A stretch of 55,126 nucleotides of DNA from Nonomuraea sp. SBT364 (GCF_001083785.1 NZ_LAVL01000046.1:1-55126); one strand, 5' to 3'. Shown: positions 24,809 through 33,921, counted from the first letter of the stretch. Numbers and translations: made by a program. The notes: a model not told the origin generated them from the sequence alone.

Positions 24809-25888
24809 TTGAAGATCGCGCTTGTCGGGTGCGGAGCCGTCACGCAAGCGGTGTACGTGCCGCTGCTGTCGCGCCGCCGCGACCTGTTCGAGGTGACGGC
24901 CGTCTGCGACCTGTCGCGGACGCTCGCCGACGCCGTGGGTGACCGGCTGGGCGCCCCCGGCCGCTACACCGCGCTCGGCCAGATGCTGGACGCCGGCGGC
25001 TTCGACGCCGTGCTCGTGCTCGCCTCCGGCTCCCACGGGGAGACGGTACGGCAGGCGCTCGCGGCCGGATACGCCGTGCTGTGCGAGAAGCCGCTGGCGC
25101 TGACCCGCGCCGAGGTGGACGCGCTGCCCGAAGGCCGGCTCATGGTCGGCTACATGAAGCAGTACGACCCGGCCGTGCGCCGGGCCGAGGAACTGCTGGC
25201 CGAGCTCGGCGGCCCCGGCCGGATCCGGTCGGTCGAGGTGACCGTGCTGCACCCGAGCGGGGAGTCGCAGCTCGCCTTCGCCAACCTGACCCAGGCCCGC
25301 GACGTGTCGCCGGAGCTGATCGCCTCGCTGCGGGCGGCCGAGGACGGGCTGGTGTCGAAGGCGCTGGGCGAGTCCGCCCCCGCCGCCGTGCGCGGCCTGT
25401 ACGCGGTGGCGCTCGGGTCGATCTGTCACGACCTGTCGCTGCTGCGCCGCTTCACCGGCTCGCCCGCCGAGATCGGGCACGTCGAGACGTGGGGGGAGGC
25501 GCCCGGCTCGATCGAGATCTCCGGGCCGCTGCCCGCCGCCGGTCGCTTCGCCATCCGCTGGCACTACCTGGAGGACTACCCCTCCTACCGGGAGACGGTG
25601 GTCATCCACCACGACAGCGGCTCTCTGGAGCTGGTCTTCCCCTCGCCCTACCTGATGAACGCGCCCACCACGCTCACCGTCGTGTCCGGCGGCGAGTGCC
25701 GCGCCGAGTGGCGTGACGTGACCGAGGCGTTCGAGGTGCAGCTGGCCGCCTTCCATGCCTTCGTCAACGACGGCAAGCCGCCGCTCACCGACGCGGCCGG
25801 CGCGCTGGAGGACATCGTCACCGCCCAGCGCATCGCCGCCCGCTACGCCGTACAGCACGACCTGCAGATCGGAGGCGAGGCCGCATGA
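24809..25888 (+). CDS. Gfo/Idh/MocA-family oxidoreductase (IolG-like)
   Basis: A 359-aa NAD(P)-dependent dehydrogenase. The N-terminal Rossmann motif is KIALVGCGAVTQAVY, the family EKP signature is VLCEKPLALT (about 91-100), and the C-terminal alpha/beta domain is present. Members oxidise inositols, glucosides and similar polyols. Next to the IolE-like gene, an inositol or inosose-forming dehydrogenase is the likely role, though oxidation of the sugar part is an alternative. The TTG start follows a strong GGAGGAG. ATGA overlap joins it to the GH38 gene. Confidence 0.85.
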   Translation: MKIALVGCGAVTQAVYVPLLSRRRDLFEVTAVCDLSRTLADAVGDRLGAPGRYTALGQMLDAGGFDAVLVLASGSHGETVRQALAAGYAVLCEKPLALTRAEVDALPEGRLMVGYMKQYDPAVRRAEELLAELGGPGRIRSVEVTVLHPSGESQLAFANLTQARDVSPELIASLRAAEDGLVSKALGESAPAAVRGLYAVALGSICHDLSLLRRFTGSPAEIGHVETWGEAPGSIEISGPLPAAGRFAIRWHYLEDYPSYRETVVIHHDSGSLELVFPSPYLMNAPTTLTVVSGGECRAEWRDVTEAFEVQLAAFHAFVNDGKPPLTDAAGALEDIVTAQRIAARYAVQHDLQIGGEAA

Positions 25889-28569
25889 CCGCGGAGATCG
25901 TCGTCGTCCCGCACACCCACTGGGACCGTGAGTGGTACGAGCCGTTCCAGCGATTCCGGCTGCGGCTGGTGGCGCTGCTGGACGAGGTGCTCGACACCAT
26001 GGAGAGCGACCCCGGCTACCACTTCACGCTCGACGGCCAGCTCGCCTGCGTGGACGACTACCTGGAGGTGCGCCCGGAGAACCGCGACCGGATCGCCGCC
26101 CTGGTCGAGTCCGGGCGCCTCGCGGTGGGGCCGTGGCAGATCCTGCTCGACGAGTTCCTGTGCTCAGGCGAGAACATCGTGCGCAACCTGGAGCTGGGCA
26201 TGGCCAGGGCGGACAAGCTCGGCGGCGCGATGGCCGTGGGCTATCTGCCGGACATGTTCGGGCACACCGCGCAGATGCCGCAGATCCTCAGGCGGGCCGG
26301 GCTGCTGCACGCCTGCGTCTACCGGGGCGTGCCCTCGTCGGTCACCACCGACGCCTTCGCCTGGGTGGCGCCCGACGGCACCGCGATCCGCACCCAGTAC
26401 CTGCCCGCCGGCGGCTACGGCAACGGCGCCCACCTGTTCGAGGACCCCGCCCAGCTCGACGAGCGCGGCGCGGCGTTCGTCGAGACCATGCGCGCCTGGC
26501 ACGGCCCCGACGGGCCGCTGCTGGCCATGTACGGCACCGACCACTCGGCCCCGGTGCGCGGCCTGCCCGGCATGGTCAAGCAGCTCGGCGCCCGCATGGA
26601 CACCCTGTCCGGCTACATCGAGGCGCACTCCGGCGACGTCGCCGGGCTGCCCCGCGTCACCGGTGAGCTGCGCTCGCACGCCCGGGCCAACATCCTGCCC
26701 GGCGTGATCTCCGTACGCGCCCACGTCAAGCAGGCGATGAGCCGCGCCGAGCGGATGGTCGAGCGTTACGCCGAGCCGCTGGCCGCGCTGTGGGGCGGCG
26801 AGTGGCCCGGCCGCTTCCTCGACATGGCCTGGTGGCGGCTGGTCGACGCCAGCGGGCACGACTCCGTCACCGGCTGCGGCGTGGACGAGACGGCCCAGCA
26901 GGTGGCGGCCCGCATCGCCGAGGCCGAGCATCTCGGGCAGGCCGTGCGCGACATGGTGACCGCGAAGCTGGCGGCCGCCGTGCCGTCCGGCGCCGTGCTC
27001 GTCGTCAACCCGACGCCCGCCCCCCGGCGCGGCGTCGTCGCGGTGAACGTGGCCGGCAACGACCCGCTGCTCGACGCCGACGGGGTCAAGGTCCCGTTCC
27101 AGCCGCTGGAGTACGCCCCGACGCTGCTGCTCGACGAGGAGATGGACCCGGCCACGGCGCTGACCTTCATCCACGGCACCGAGCTGTACGGCCAGCACAT
27201 CACCGGCTGGTCCGTCGAGGACGGCGTGCTCACCTTCACCGTCGCCAGGGAGTCGCGCACGGCCTTCAACGTGGCGCAGGTGCGCGGCGCGCTGGAGGGC
27301 GTGACCCGCGTCCGGATCCTCGCCGAGGCGCGCCGGACCCTGGCCGCGTACGTGAGCGCGCCGCCGCTCGGTCACACCGGCGTGCGGACCGCGCCGCACT
27401 CGGAGGTGGCGCAGGCGCCGTCCGGCGACCCGTTCGTGCCCGTGCGGGCCGAGGAGCGGGTGCTCGACAACGGGCTGCTCAACGTCGAGGTGGCGCGCGA
27501 CGGCACGCTCACGCTGACGAGCGCCGACGGCGTCACGCTGACCGGGGCCGGGCGGATCGTCGACGGCGGCGACGTGGGCGACAGCTACAACTACGCGCCT
27601 CCGGCGCACGACCGGCTCGTGCGGGACCCGGAGTCGGTGCACGTGTCCAAGGTGTGCTCGGGGCCGCTGGTCGCGGCGTTCGACGTGTGGCGCACCTACC
27701 AGTGGCCCGCCGCCGGTGACGGCGTCGACGGCGCCCCCGAGATCCCGGCGCAGACGCGTACCGAGGTCACCGAGGAGATCGCCGTCCGCACCCGGGTCGA
27801 GCTGCGCGCGGGCGAGCCGTTCGCGCGGCTGACCGTGGAGTTCGACAACCGGTGCGCCGACCACCGGGTGCGGCTGCACGTGCCGCTGCCCGAGCGGGCC
27901 GCCGAGTCGCACGCCGAGGGGCAGTTCGCCGTCGTCACGCGCGGCCTCGGCGCCGAGGGCGGCTGCGGCGAGGAGCCGCTGCCGACCTTCCCCGCCTCCT
28001 CGTGGGTGGCGGCCGGCGGGGTCGCTGCGCTGCTGGAGCACGTCACCGAGTACGAGCTGGTCGAGGAGGGCGGCGAGCTGGCGCTCACGCTGCTGCGCTC
28101 GATCGGCTTCCTGTCGCGCAACCGTCACGCCCTGCGCCCCGAGCCCGCCGGGCCGCAGCTGCCGACCCCGGCCGCGCAGTCGCGCGGGCTGCGCTCGGTG
28201 GAGCTGGCGCTGATGCCTTACAGCGGCACCTGGAAGGCGGTGCCGAGAGCGGCGGAGACGTTCCGGCACGACCTGCTGGCCGTGGCCGGGACCGGCGACG
28301 CGGCGCTGGCGCTGCCTCCGGCGGCCGCGGGGCTGTCGGTGTCCGGTGCCGGCGTCACCATGACGTCGCTGCGGGTCCGCGACGGCCGGCAGGAGCTGCG
28401 CGTGGTCGCCCTGACGGACGACGCCACCGAGGCGGTCGTCGAGGGCGGGTTCACCCGGGCCAGGCTCGCCGACCTGCGGGGCCGTCCGGGCGCCGAGGTG
28501 CCGGTGACCGACGGGGTGCTGCGGCTGCCGCTCGGCGCGTGGGAGATCGCGACCGTGCAGGTGTCCTAG
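25885..28569 (+). CDS. Glycoside hydrolase family 38 alpha-mannosidase
   Basis: A retaining exo-alpha-mannosidase of 894 aa, full length for bacterial GH38. Zn ligands H12 and D14 lie in PHTHWDREW. The catalytic nucleophile is D123 in LPDMFGHTAQMPQI. The remaining zinc His and its Asp are H325-D326 in ASGHDSVTGCGVDE. A three-helix middle domain and large beta C-terminal domains follow. There is no signal peptide, so it acts on imported mannosides in the cytoplasm. It closes the sugar-uptake operon, and its stop overlaps that of the convergent PucR gene by 4 nt. Confidence 0.94.
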   Translation: MTAEIVVVPHTHWDREWYEPFQRFRLRLVALLDEVLDTMESDPGYHFTLDGQLACVDDYLEVRPENRDRIAALVESGRLAVGPWQILLDEFLCSGENIVRNLELGMARADKLGGAMAVGYLPDMFGHTAQMPQILRRAGLLHACVYRGVPSSVTTDAFAWVAPDGTAIRTQYLPAGGYGNGAHLFEDPAQLDERGAAFVETMRAWHGPDGPLLAMYGTDHSAPVRGLPGMVKQLGARMDTLSGYIEAHSGDVAGLPRVTGELRSHARANILPGVISVRAHVKQAMSRAERMVERYAEPLAALWGGEWPGRFLDMAWWRLVDASGHDSVTGCGVDETAQQVAARIAEAEHLGQAVRDMVTAKLAAAVPSGAVLVVNPTPAPRRGVVAVNVAGNDPLLDADGVKVPFQPLEYAPTLLLDEEMDPATALTFIHGTELYGQHITGWSVEDGVLTFTVARESRTAFNVAQVRGALEGVTRVRILAEARRTLAAYVSAPPLGHTGVRTAPHSEVAQAPSGDPFVPVRAEERVLDNGLLNVEVARDGTLTLTSADGVTLTGAGRIVDGGDVGDSYNYAPPAHDRLVRDPESVHVSKVCSGPLVAAFDVWRTYQWPAAGDGVDGAPEIPAQTRTEVTEEIAVRTRVELRAGEPFARLTVEFDNRCADHRVRLHVPLPERAAESHAEGQFAVVTRGLGAEGGCGEEPLPTFPASSWVAAGGVAALLEHVTEYELVEEGGELALTLLRSIGFLSRNRHALRPEPAGPQLPTPAAQSRGLRSVELALMPYSGTWKAVPRAAETFRHDLLAVAGTGDAALALPPAAAGLSVSGAGVTMTSLRVRDGRQELRVVALTDDATEAVVEGGFTRARLADLRGRPGAEVPVTDGVLRLPLGAWEIATVQVS

Positions 28570-30059
28570 CCGTGCAGGCCGAGCTGGCGGGCCGCCTGCA
28601 GGGCCAGCCAGACCTCGGCGAAGGCGGCGCTGGACGACAGGTCGCGGCCCGTCAGCGCGGCGAAGCGGCGCAGCCGGTAGGCCAGCGTGTTGGGGTGGAT
28701 GTGCAGGGCGGCCGCCGCGTCCTCGGTGCGGCGGTCGCGTTCCATCCAGGTGCGCACCGAGGTGAGCAGCCGGGAGTCGTGCGCCTCGTCGTAGGCCAGC
28801 ACCTCGCCCAGCACGTCGTCCACCAGCGCGGTGAGCGTCTCGGCGTCGTCGGGCAGCCACCGGCCGGTGGTGTCGTCGCCGTAGTGGACCAGCGGCTGGC
28901 CCGACTCGGCGGCCCGGTTGGCGGCCCAGACGGCCTCGCGCCGGGCCACCCGGGTGGAGCCGCCTGCCGGGAACGGCCTGCTCACGCCGGCGCGCACGTC
29001 CGTGAGCCCACCGGCGAGCCCTCCGGCGGGCCCACCGGCGAGCTCGGTGATCGGGCCGCCCAGCGTGGGTGAACCCAGCACGTAGTGGTCGGTGCCGCGC
29101 CGCAGCATCAGGTGCGGATGGTCGGCCAGCGCCCGGCGCAACGCGTCGTCGGCGGCGCCGCGTACCGCCATCAGGACCGTCTCCTGGTCCACCGCGAGGC
29201 CGAGCCGGGCCAGCCGGCGGCGGGCGGTGGCCGGGTCGAGCACGTCCTGCAGCAGCTCGGCCAGCGTCTCAGCGCCCTCGCGGCGCAGCGTCTCACGCTC
29301 GTGCCTGGCCATCGCCACCTGCAGGGCCGCGACGGTGGCGATGTGCTGCACCACGGCCAGCCCGGCGGGCCTGGCGCCCTCCCGCTCGAACGCCACCAGG
29401 AACCCGGCGGGACCGCCCGGCGCGGGCACCGGCAGCGCGAAGCCGCCGGGGATCGTCGGCGGCGCGTCCGGCGCCGACGGCAGCGCGTCGAGCGAGGGCA
29501 CCGGCACCCCGGGCAGCAGCGGCCGCCCCTGCGGCGTGCACAGGTAGACGTCGTAGCCCGACAGCCGCTCCAGCCGCTTGAACAGCGTCGCCGTGTCGAG
29601 GTCCTCGGCCGCCAGCCAGCGCAGCGCGCCGAACACCTGCAGCTGCGCGCCCAGCCGGTGCCGGGCGTCCTCCTGCACGGCCGCGGCCACCTCCTGGGCG
29701 ATCGCGATGAACGGCACCGCCAGCGGCACCTCCAGCACCGGCATCCCGCGCGCCTCGGCCGCCTCGAAGAACGCCTCGTGCAGCGGCGGCACGTGCAACT
29801 GCGCGGACAGCGCCAGCGCCGAGACGCCCGCGTCGTCCAGCCGCTCCAGGTAGGCCCGCTGCCTGGCCGCCGCACGCGGCACGCCGAGGCCCGTCGTCAT
29901 GATCACCTCGGCGCCCAGCAGCCACGGCGTCGGGTCGTCGAGCTCGCTCACGTGCGCCCACGACACCGACCGCCCGACCCCGGCCTCCCCGGCGAGCAGG
30001 CGGAGCTGAAGGGCGGGCGAGCGGAGCAGATCCTCGACCGTCACCTTGTGCTCAGCCAC
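28566..30059 (-). CDS. PucR-family transcriptional regulator
   Basis: A 497-aa regulator with an N-terminal PucR domain (VTVEDLLRSPALQLRLLAG, DDPTPWLLGAEVIMTTGLG), a GAF-like middle and a C-terminal HTH_30 domain (AAAALHIHPNTLAYRLRRFAALTGRDL). PucR proteins control purine, amino-acid and polyamine catabolism. GTG 30059 is preferred, with GGTGGG close upstream; a TTG at 30092 is the alternative. It is divergent from the agmatinase operon 69 bp away, its likely target. A 12-bp triplication encodes GGPAGGLAGG in a linker near residue 350. Confidence 0.9.
   Translation of the reverse strand: MAEHKVTVEDLLRSPALQLRLLAGEAGVGRSVSWAHVSELDDPTPWLLGAEVIMTTGLGVPRAAARQRAYLERLDDAGVSALALSAQLHVPPLHEAFFEAAEARGMPVLEVPLAVPFIAIAQEVAAAVQEDARHRLGAQLQVFGALRWLAAEDLDTATLFKRLERLSGYDVYLCTPQGRPLLPGVPVPSLDALPSAPDAPPTIPGGFALPVPAPGGPAGFLVAFEREGARPAGLAVVQHIATVAALQVAMARHERETLRREGAETLAELLQDVLDPATARRRLARLGLAVDQETVLMAVRGAADDALRRALADHPHLMLRRGTDHYVLGSPTLGGPITELAGGPAGGLAGGLTDVRAGVSRPFPAGGSTRVARREAVWAANRAAESGQPLVHYGDDTTGRWLPDDAETLTALVDDVLGEVLAYDEAHDSRLLTSVRTWMERDRRTEDAAAALHIHPNTLAYRLRRFAALTGRDLSSSAAFAEVWLALQAARQLGLHG
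29007..29042 (-). repeat. Three tandem 12-bp units inside pucR-like gene
   Basis: Units at 29007-29018, 29019-29030 and 29031-29042 (CCCACCGGCGAG type) are in frame and encode the Gly-rich PAGGLAGG linker. The first and third units are identical; the middle differs at two positions. Confidence 0.75.
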
Positions 30060-30128
30060 AACGCCCACCGTAGTACTTCGTGACGCACCCAATTGCCGCA
30101 GGTCAGCGGCGTGACGTTGACTGCGTGC

Positions 30129-31061
30129 ATGAACACAGGCCCCGTCGACTCAGCCCGGGTCCCGCGTTTCGCCGGACCCGCCACCTTCGCCCGCCTGCCC
30201 CGCCTCGACGAGGTGGGACGCGCCGACGTGGCCGTGGTGGGAGTGCCGTTCGACAGCGGCGTCTCCTACCGGCCGGGCGCCCGCTTCGGCCCCTCGGCGG
30301 TGCGCGAGGCGTCGCGGCTGCTGCGGCCCTACCACCCCGGCCTGGACGTCTCCCCGTTCGAGCGGGTCCAGGTGGCCGACGCCGGTGACATCGCGGCCAA
30401 CCCCTTCGACATCGGCGAGGCCATCGAGAGCATCGAGGCCGCCGCCGACGCGCTGGACGCCCGCCTGGTCACGATCGGCGGTGACCACACGATCGCGCTG
30501 CCGCTGCTGCGCTCGGCCGCCAGGAAGCACGGGCCGGTGGCGCTGCTGCACTTCGACGCCCACCTGGACACCTGGGACACCTACTTCGGCGCCGAGTACA
30601 CGCACGGCACCCCGTTCCGGCGGGCCGTCGAGGAGGGCCTCGTCGACACCGAGGCGCTCAGCCACGTCGGCATCCGCGGCCCCCTCTACGGCAAGAAGGA
30701 CCTGGAGGAGGACCGCCGGCTCGGCTTCGGCATCCTCACCGCCGCCGACGTGCTGCGGCGCGGCCTCGACGAGGTGATCGACGCGCTGCGGCAGCGGATC
30801 GGCGACCGGCCGCTGTACGTGTCGGTCGACATCGACGTGCTCGACCCCGCGCACGCCCCCGGCACCGGCACCCCCGAGGCGGGCGGCCTGACCAGCCGCG
30901 AGCTGCTGGAGATCCTGCGCGGCCTGGCCGGGGCGAACCTCGTCGGCGCGGACGTGGTCGAGGTGGCCCCCGCCTACGACCACGCCGAGATCACCTCCGT
31001 CGCCGCCTCCCACGTCGCCTACGACCTCGTCAGCCTGCTCGCCCTGCGGGAGAAGCCATGA
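30129..31061 (+). CDS. Agmatinase-family ureohydrolase
   Basis: A 310-aa binuclear-metal ureohydrolase that releases urea from a guanidino compound: agmatine to putrescine, or guanidinobutyrate to GABA. Metal ligands are H120 (GGDHTIALP), D143, H145 and D147 (HFDAHLDTWD), and D234/D236 (SVDIDVLDP), all intact. The substrate cannot be assigned from these motifs. The polyamine genes nearby favour agmatine or guanidinobutyrate. ATG 30129 is used; GTG/TTG codons further upstream are possible. It is coupled to the permease gene by an ATGA overlap. Confidence 0.9.
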   Translation: MNTGPVDSARVPRFAGPATFARLPRLDEVGRADVAVVGVPFDSGVSYRPGARFGPSAVREASRLLRPYHPGLDVSPFERVQVADAGDIAANPFDIGEAIESIEAAADALDARLVTIGGDHTIALPLLRSAARKHGPVALLHFDAHLDTWDTYFGAEYTHGTPFRRAVEEGLVDTEALSHVGIRGPLYGKKDLEEDRRLGFGILTAADVLRRGLDEVIDALRQRIGDRPLYVSVDIDVLDPAHAPGTGTPEAGGLTSRELLEILRGLAGANLVGADVVEVAPAYDHAEITSVAASHVAYDLVSLLALREKP

Positions 31062-32566
31062 GCCCGAGCATCACCGAGATCGAGACCTTCGGCGTCGAGC
31101 GCATCCCCGACGCCGAGCGCACCGCCCGGCCCGCCGACCTGTTCCGGGTCGCGTTCGGCGGCGCGAACACCTTCGCCACCTGCGTCCTGGGGGCCTTCCC
31201 CATCCTGTTCGGGCTCTCGTTCTGGCAGGGGCTGGCCGCGACCGTGCTCGGGCTGGTCGTCGGGGCGCTCATCCTGGCGCCGCTGTCGCTGTTCGGGCCG
31301 CTGAACGGGACCAACAACGCGGTGTCCTCCTCCGCGCACCTGGGCGTGCACGGCCGGGTCGTCGGCTCGTTCCTGTCGCTGCTGACGGCGATCGCGTTCT
31401 TCTCCATCTCCGTGTGGTCCTCCGGCGACGCGCTCGTCGGGGGCGCGCACCGGCTGGTGGGGCTGCCCGACACCGACGTCACCCACGGCGTCGCGTACGC
31501 GCTGTTCGCCGGGCTCGTGCTGGTCGTGTGCGTGTACGGGTTCCGCTTCATGCTGTTCGTCAACAAGATCGCGGTGGCCGCGGCGTCACTGCTGTTCGTG
31601 CTGGGCGCGATCGCGTTCGCCGGGGACTTCGACCCGTCCTACCCGGGGACGCTGGCCGCCGGCGACCCGCTGTTCTGGCCGTGGTTCATCGGGGCGGCGC
31701 TCATCGTGCTGTCGAACCCGGTGTCGTTCGGCGCGTTCCTGGGCGACTGGTCCCGCTACATCCCGGCCTCGACACCGCGCTCGAAGGTGATGGCCGCGGC
31801 CTTCCTGTCGCAGGTCGCCACCATCCTGCCGTTCTTCTTCGGCCTGGCCACCGCGTCGATCATCGCCGCCAAGGCCGCCGGCTACCTGGACCCGGCCGCG
31901 CCCGACTACGTCGGCGGGCTGCTGGCCATCGCCCCGGCCTGGTACTTCGTGCCCGTCTGCCTCATCGCGCTGATCGGCGGCATGTCCACGGGCACCACGT
32001 CCCTCTACGGCACCGGGCTGGACTTCTCCAGCGTCTTCCCGCGCTTCTCGCGGGTCCGGGCGACGGTGTTCATCGGGACCCTGTCGATCGTGTTCATCTT
32101 CGTCGGCCGCTTCGCGGCCAACCTCACGCAGAGCATCTCCACGTTCGCCACCCTCATCATCACCTGCACCGCGCCGTGGATGGTGATCATGATGCTCGGG
32201 TACGTGACCCGCAGGGGCTGGTACGACCCGGAGGCGCTGCAGGTGTTCAACCGGAGGCAGAGGGGCGGGCGCTACTGGTTCGCCCACGGGTGGAACGGCC
32301 GGGGGCTGACCGCCTGGCTCGTCTCGGCGGCGCTGGCGCTGGCGTTCGTCAACCTGCCGGGGCAGTTCGTCGGGCCGCTCGGCGACCTGGCCGGCGGGGT
32401 GGACATCTCGCTGCCGATCGGGCTGGGCGTGGCGGCGGTGCTCTACCTGGCGCTGCTGACCGCCTTCCCCGAGCCGCGCGAGGTCTACGGACCCGGCGGG
32501 CCGCGCCTGGTGCGCTCGGCCGACACCCCGGTGCCGCCGATCGTCGGCGCCGAGGCGGCGGCGTGA
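31058..32566 (+). CDS. NCS1-family nucleobase/hydantoin-type permease
   Basis: A 502-aa secondary transporter with about 12 helices. Features of the NCS1 (purine-cytosine permease) family include DLFRVAFGGANTFATCVLGAFP at helix 1, the GPLNGTNNAVSSSAHLGVHGR loop, and FLGDWSRYIPASTP between helices 6 and 7. NCS1 proteins carry purines, pyrimidines, hydantoins, allantoin or thiamine with H+ or Na+. Sitting between a ureohydrolase and a cyclase-family amidohydrolase, it probably imports the nitrogen compound these enzymes attack. Confidence 0.9.
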   Translation: MSPSITEIETFGVERIPDAERTARPADLFRVAFGGANTFATCVLGAFPILFGLSFWQGLAATVLGLVVGALILAPLSLFGPLNGTNNAVSSSAHLGVHGRVVGSFLSLLTAIAFFSISVWSSGDALVGGAHRLVGLPDTDVTHGVAYALFAGLVLVVCVYGFRFMLFVNKIAVAAASLLFVLGAIAFAGDFDPSYPGTLAAGDPLFWPWFIGAALIVLSNPVSFGAFLGDWSRYIPASTPRSKVMAAAFLSQVATILPFFFGLATASIIAAKAAGYLDPAAPDYVGGLLAIAPAWYFVPVCLIALIGGMSTGTTSLYGTGLDFSSVFPRFSRVRATVFIGTLSIVFIFVGRFAANLTQSISTFATLIITCTAPWMVIMMLGYVTRRGWYDPEALQVFNRRQRGGRYWFAHGWNGRGLTAWLVSAALALAFVNLPGQFVGPLGDLAGGVDISLPIGLGVAAVLYLALLTAFPEPREVYGPGGPRLVRSADTPVPPIVGAEAAA

Positions 32567-33246
32567 CGGAGCCCGTCGAGCCCGTCGAGCTCGTCGACCT
32601 GTCGGTGCCGGTGGTCACCGGGATGCCCGTCTACCCGGGCGACCCCGAGGTGGCGCTCACCCCGGCGCTCACCACCGGCCGCGACGGGGTCAACGTGCTG
32701 CGGCTGCACCTCGGGTCGCAGTCGGGCACCCATGTGGACGCGCCCTACCACGTCGACGACTCGCTGCCCCGGCTCGGCGCCCTGCCCCTGGAGCGGTTCG
32801 CCGGGCCCGCCGCGGTGGTGGACGCGCGCGGGCTGGGCCCCCGCGCGCCGATCACGCCGGAGCGGTTCGCCGCGCTGCCCGGCGGGGCGGCGATCGTGCT
32901 GGTGGCGACCGGCTGGTCAGCTCACTGGGGGAGCGAGGCGTACCTGGCGCATCCGTACCTGACCGAGGAGGCGGCGGCGCTGCTCGTGGCGGCGGGGGTG
33001 CGGACGGTGGGGATCGACGCGCTGAGCGTCGACCCGACGCCGGCGGCGGACTTCCCGGCGCACCGGGTGCTGTGCGGCGCCCACGCCGTCGTCGCCGAGA
33101 ACCTCACCGGCCTCGACCGGCTGCTGGAGGCGCAGGCGGCGGGCCGGGCGATCGAGGTGTGGCTGATGCCGATCCGGCTGGACGGCGCCGACGGGGCGCC
33201 GGTGCGCGCGGTGGCCCGGGTGGGTCAGCGAGTGCCCCATGAGTAG
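32563..33246 (+). CDS. Cyclase-family protein (kynurenine formamidase-like)
   Basis: A 227-aa metal-dependent amide/lactam hydrolase. The family signature is SQSGTHVDAPYHVDD (HxGTHxDAPxH type, here SGTHVDAP). LVDLSVPVVTGMPVYPGDP at the start and GIDALSVDPTPAADFPAHRVL are also typical. Known members hydrolyse N-formylkynurenine, isatin and other cyclic or formylated amides. The GTG start overlaps the permease stop (GTGA). Its product relation to the ureohydrolase is unknown. The 3' end overlaps the convergent Lrp gene by 22 nt. Confidence 0.87.
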   Translation: MTEPVEPVELVDLSVPVVTGMPVYPGDPEVALTPALTTGRDGVNVLRLHLGSQSGTHVDAPYHVDDSLPRLGALPLERFAGPAAVVDARGLGPRAPITPERFAALPGGAAIVLVATGWSAHWGSEAYLAHPYLTEEAAALLVAAGVRTVGIDALSVDPTPAADFPAHRVLCGAHAVVAENLTGLDRLLEAQAAGRAIEVWLMPIRLDGADGAPVRAVARVGQRVPHE

Positions 33247-33719
33247 GTCTGCTTGCGCAGCTTCAGGTAGACGAACGACTCGGTGGCGCGCACGGCCGGG
33301 ATGGCGCGGATCTTGCTGAGGATCTCCAGCAGGTGGCTGTCGCCCTCGCACACCACCTCGACGATGACGTCGAAGGAGCCCGCCGTGAGCACCACGTAGT
33401 CGATCTCCGCGATCGCCGAGAGCTCGTCGGCGACGGCCTCCAGGTCGCCTTCGCAGGTGACGCCGATCATGGCCTGGCGGGGGAAGCCGAGCGTCAGCGG
33501 GTCGGTCACCGCGACGATCTGCATGACCCCGGCCTCCTGCAGGCGCTGGACCCGCTGCCGCACGGCCGCCTCCGACAGGCCGACCGCCTTGCCGATCGCG
33601 GCGTAGGGTTTGCGGCCGTCCGCCTGGAGCTGCTCGATGATCTGCTTGGCCAGGTCGTCGAGAACGACCGGTCCCGGCGCGGCGGCGGGGCCGCGGCGTA
33701 CGCGAGGCGGCGTCGTCAT
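33225..33719 (-). CDS. Lrp/AsnC-family regulator
   Basis: A 164-aa feast/famine regulator. It has an N-terminal winged HTH (VVLDDLAKQIIEQLQADGRKPYAAIGKAVGLSEAAVRQRVQRL) and a C-terminal RAM domain (TAGSFDVIVEVVCEGDSHLLEIL). The ATG is preceded by AGGAGGA. It is divergent from the aminobutyraldehyde dehydrogenase and polyamine transport operon, so it probably regulates them in response to an amino acid or amine. Confidence 0.92.
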   Translation of the reverse strand: MTTPPRVRRGPAAAPGPVVLDDLAKQIIEQLQADGRKPYAAIGKAVGLSEAAVRQRVQRLQEAGVMQIVAVTDPLTLGFPRQAMIGVTCEGDLEAVADELSAIAEIDYVVLTAGSFDVIVEVVCEGDSHLLEILSKIRAIPAVRATESFVYLKLRKQTYSWGTR

Positions 33720-33921
33720 GGCGAGGAATCCTCCTAGCGGTCCGGCGTTACGGGGGCGTTCCCGCCGGGTTGCCGTCCTGGTGCGACATGTTGTCAGTTC
33801 TCGGCGCTCTGTCAAGCGAATTCGTAGCAATTTGATATCTTCACCACGAAATCCCTTGTCCTGATGCAACTGCTCTGTAAGAGTCGCGGCATCTCAGCCA
33901 CCTCACGAGGAGGTCATCACC
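33720..33921. promoter_or_regulatory. Divergent Lrp / polyamine-operon control region
   Basis: An AT-richer stretch around 33795-33850 stands out from the GC-rich surroundings and holds a minus-strand TTGACA (33815-33810) suited to the Lrp promoter. TTGTCAG (33791-33797) and CTGTCAA (33809-33815) form spaced direct repeats. TTTGATATCTT near 33831-33841 may hold a -10 for the rightward operon. GAGGAGG (33907-33913) is the ribosome binding site for the TTG at 33922. Confidence 0.5.

Noticed and set aside
26164..28860. 898-codon minus-strand frame over the GH38 gene
   Set aside because: It is antisense to a gene with intact catalytic motifs, and its translation is low complexity.
30129..31061. 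Guanidine hydrolase (GdmH-like) assignment for the ureohydrolase
   Set aside because: The metal motifs are shared by all ureohydrolases, and no HypA/HypB-type nickel chaperone genes are adjacent, so the narrower assignment is not supported.
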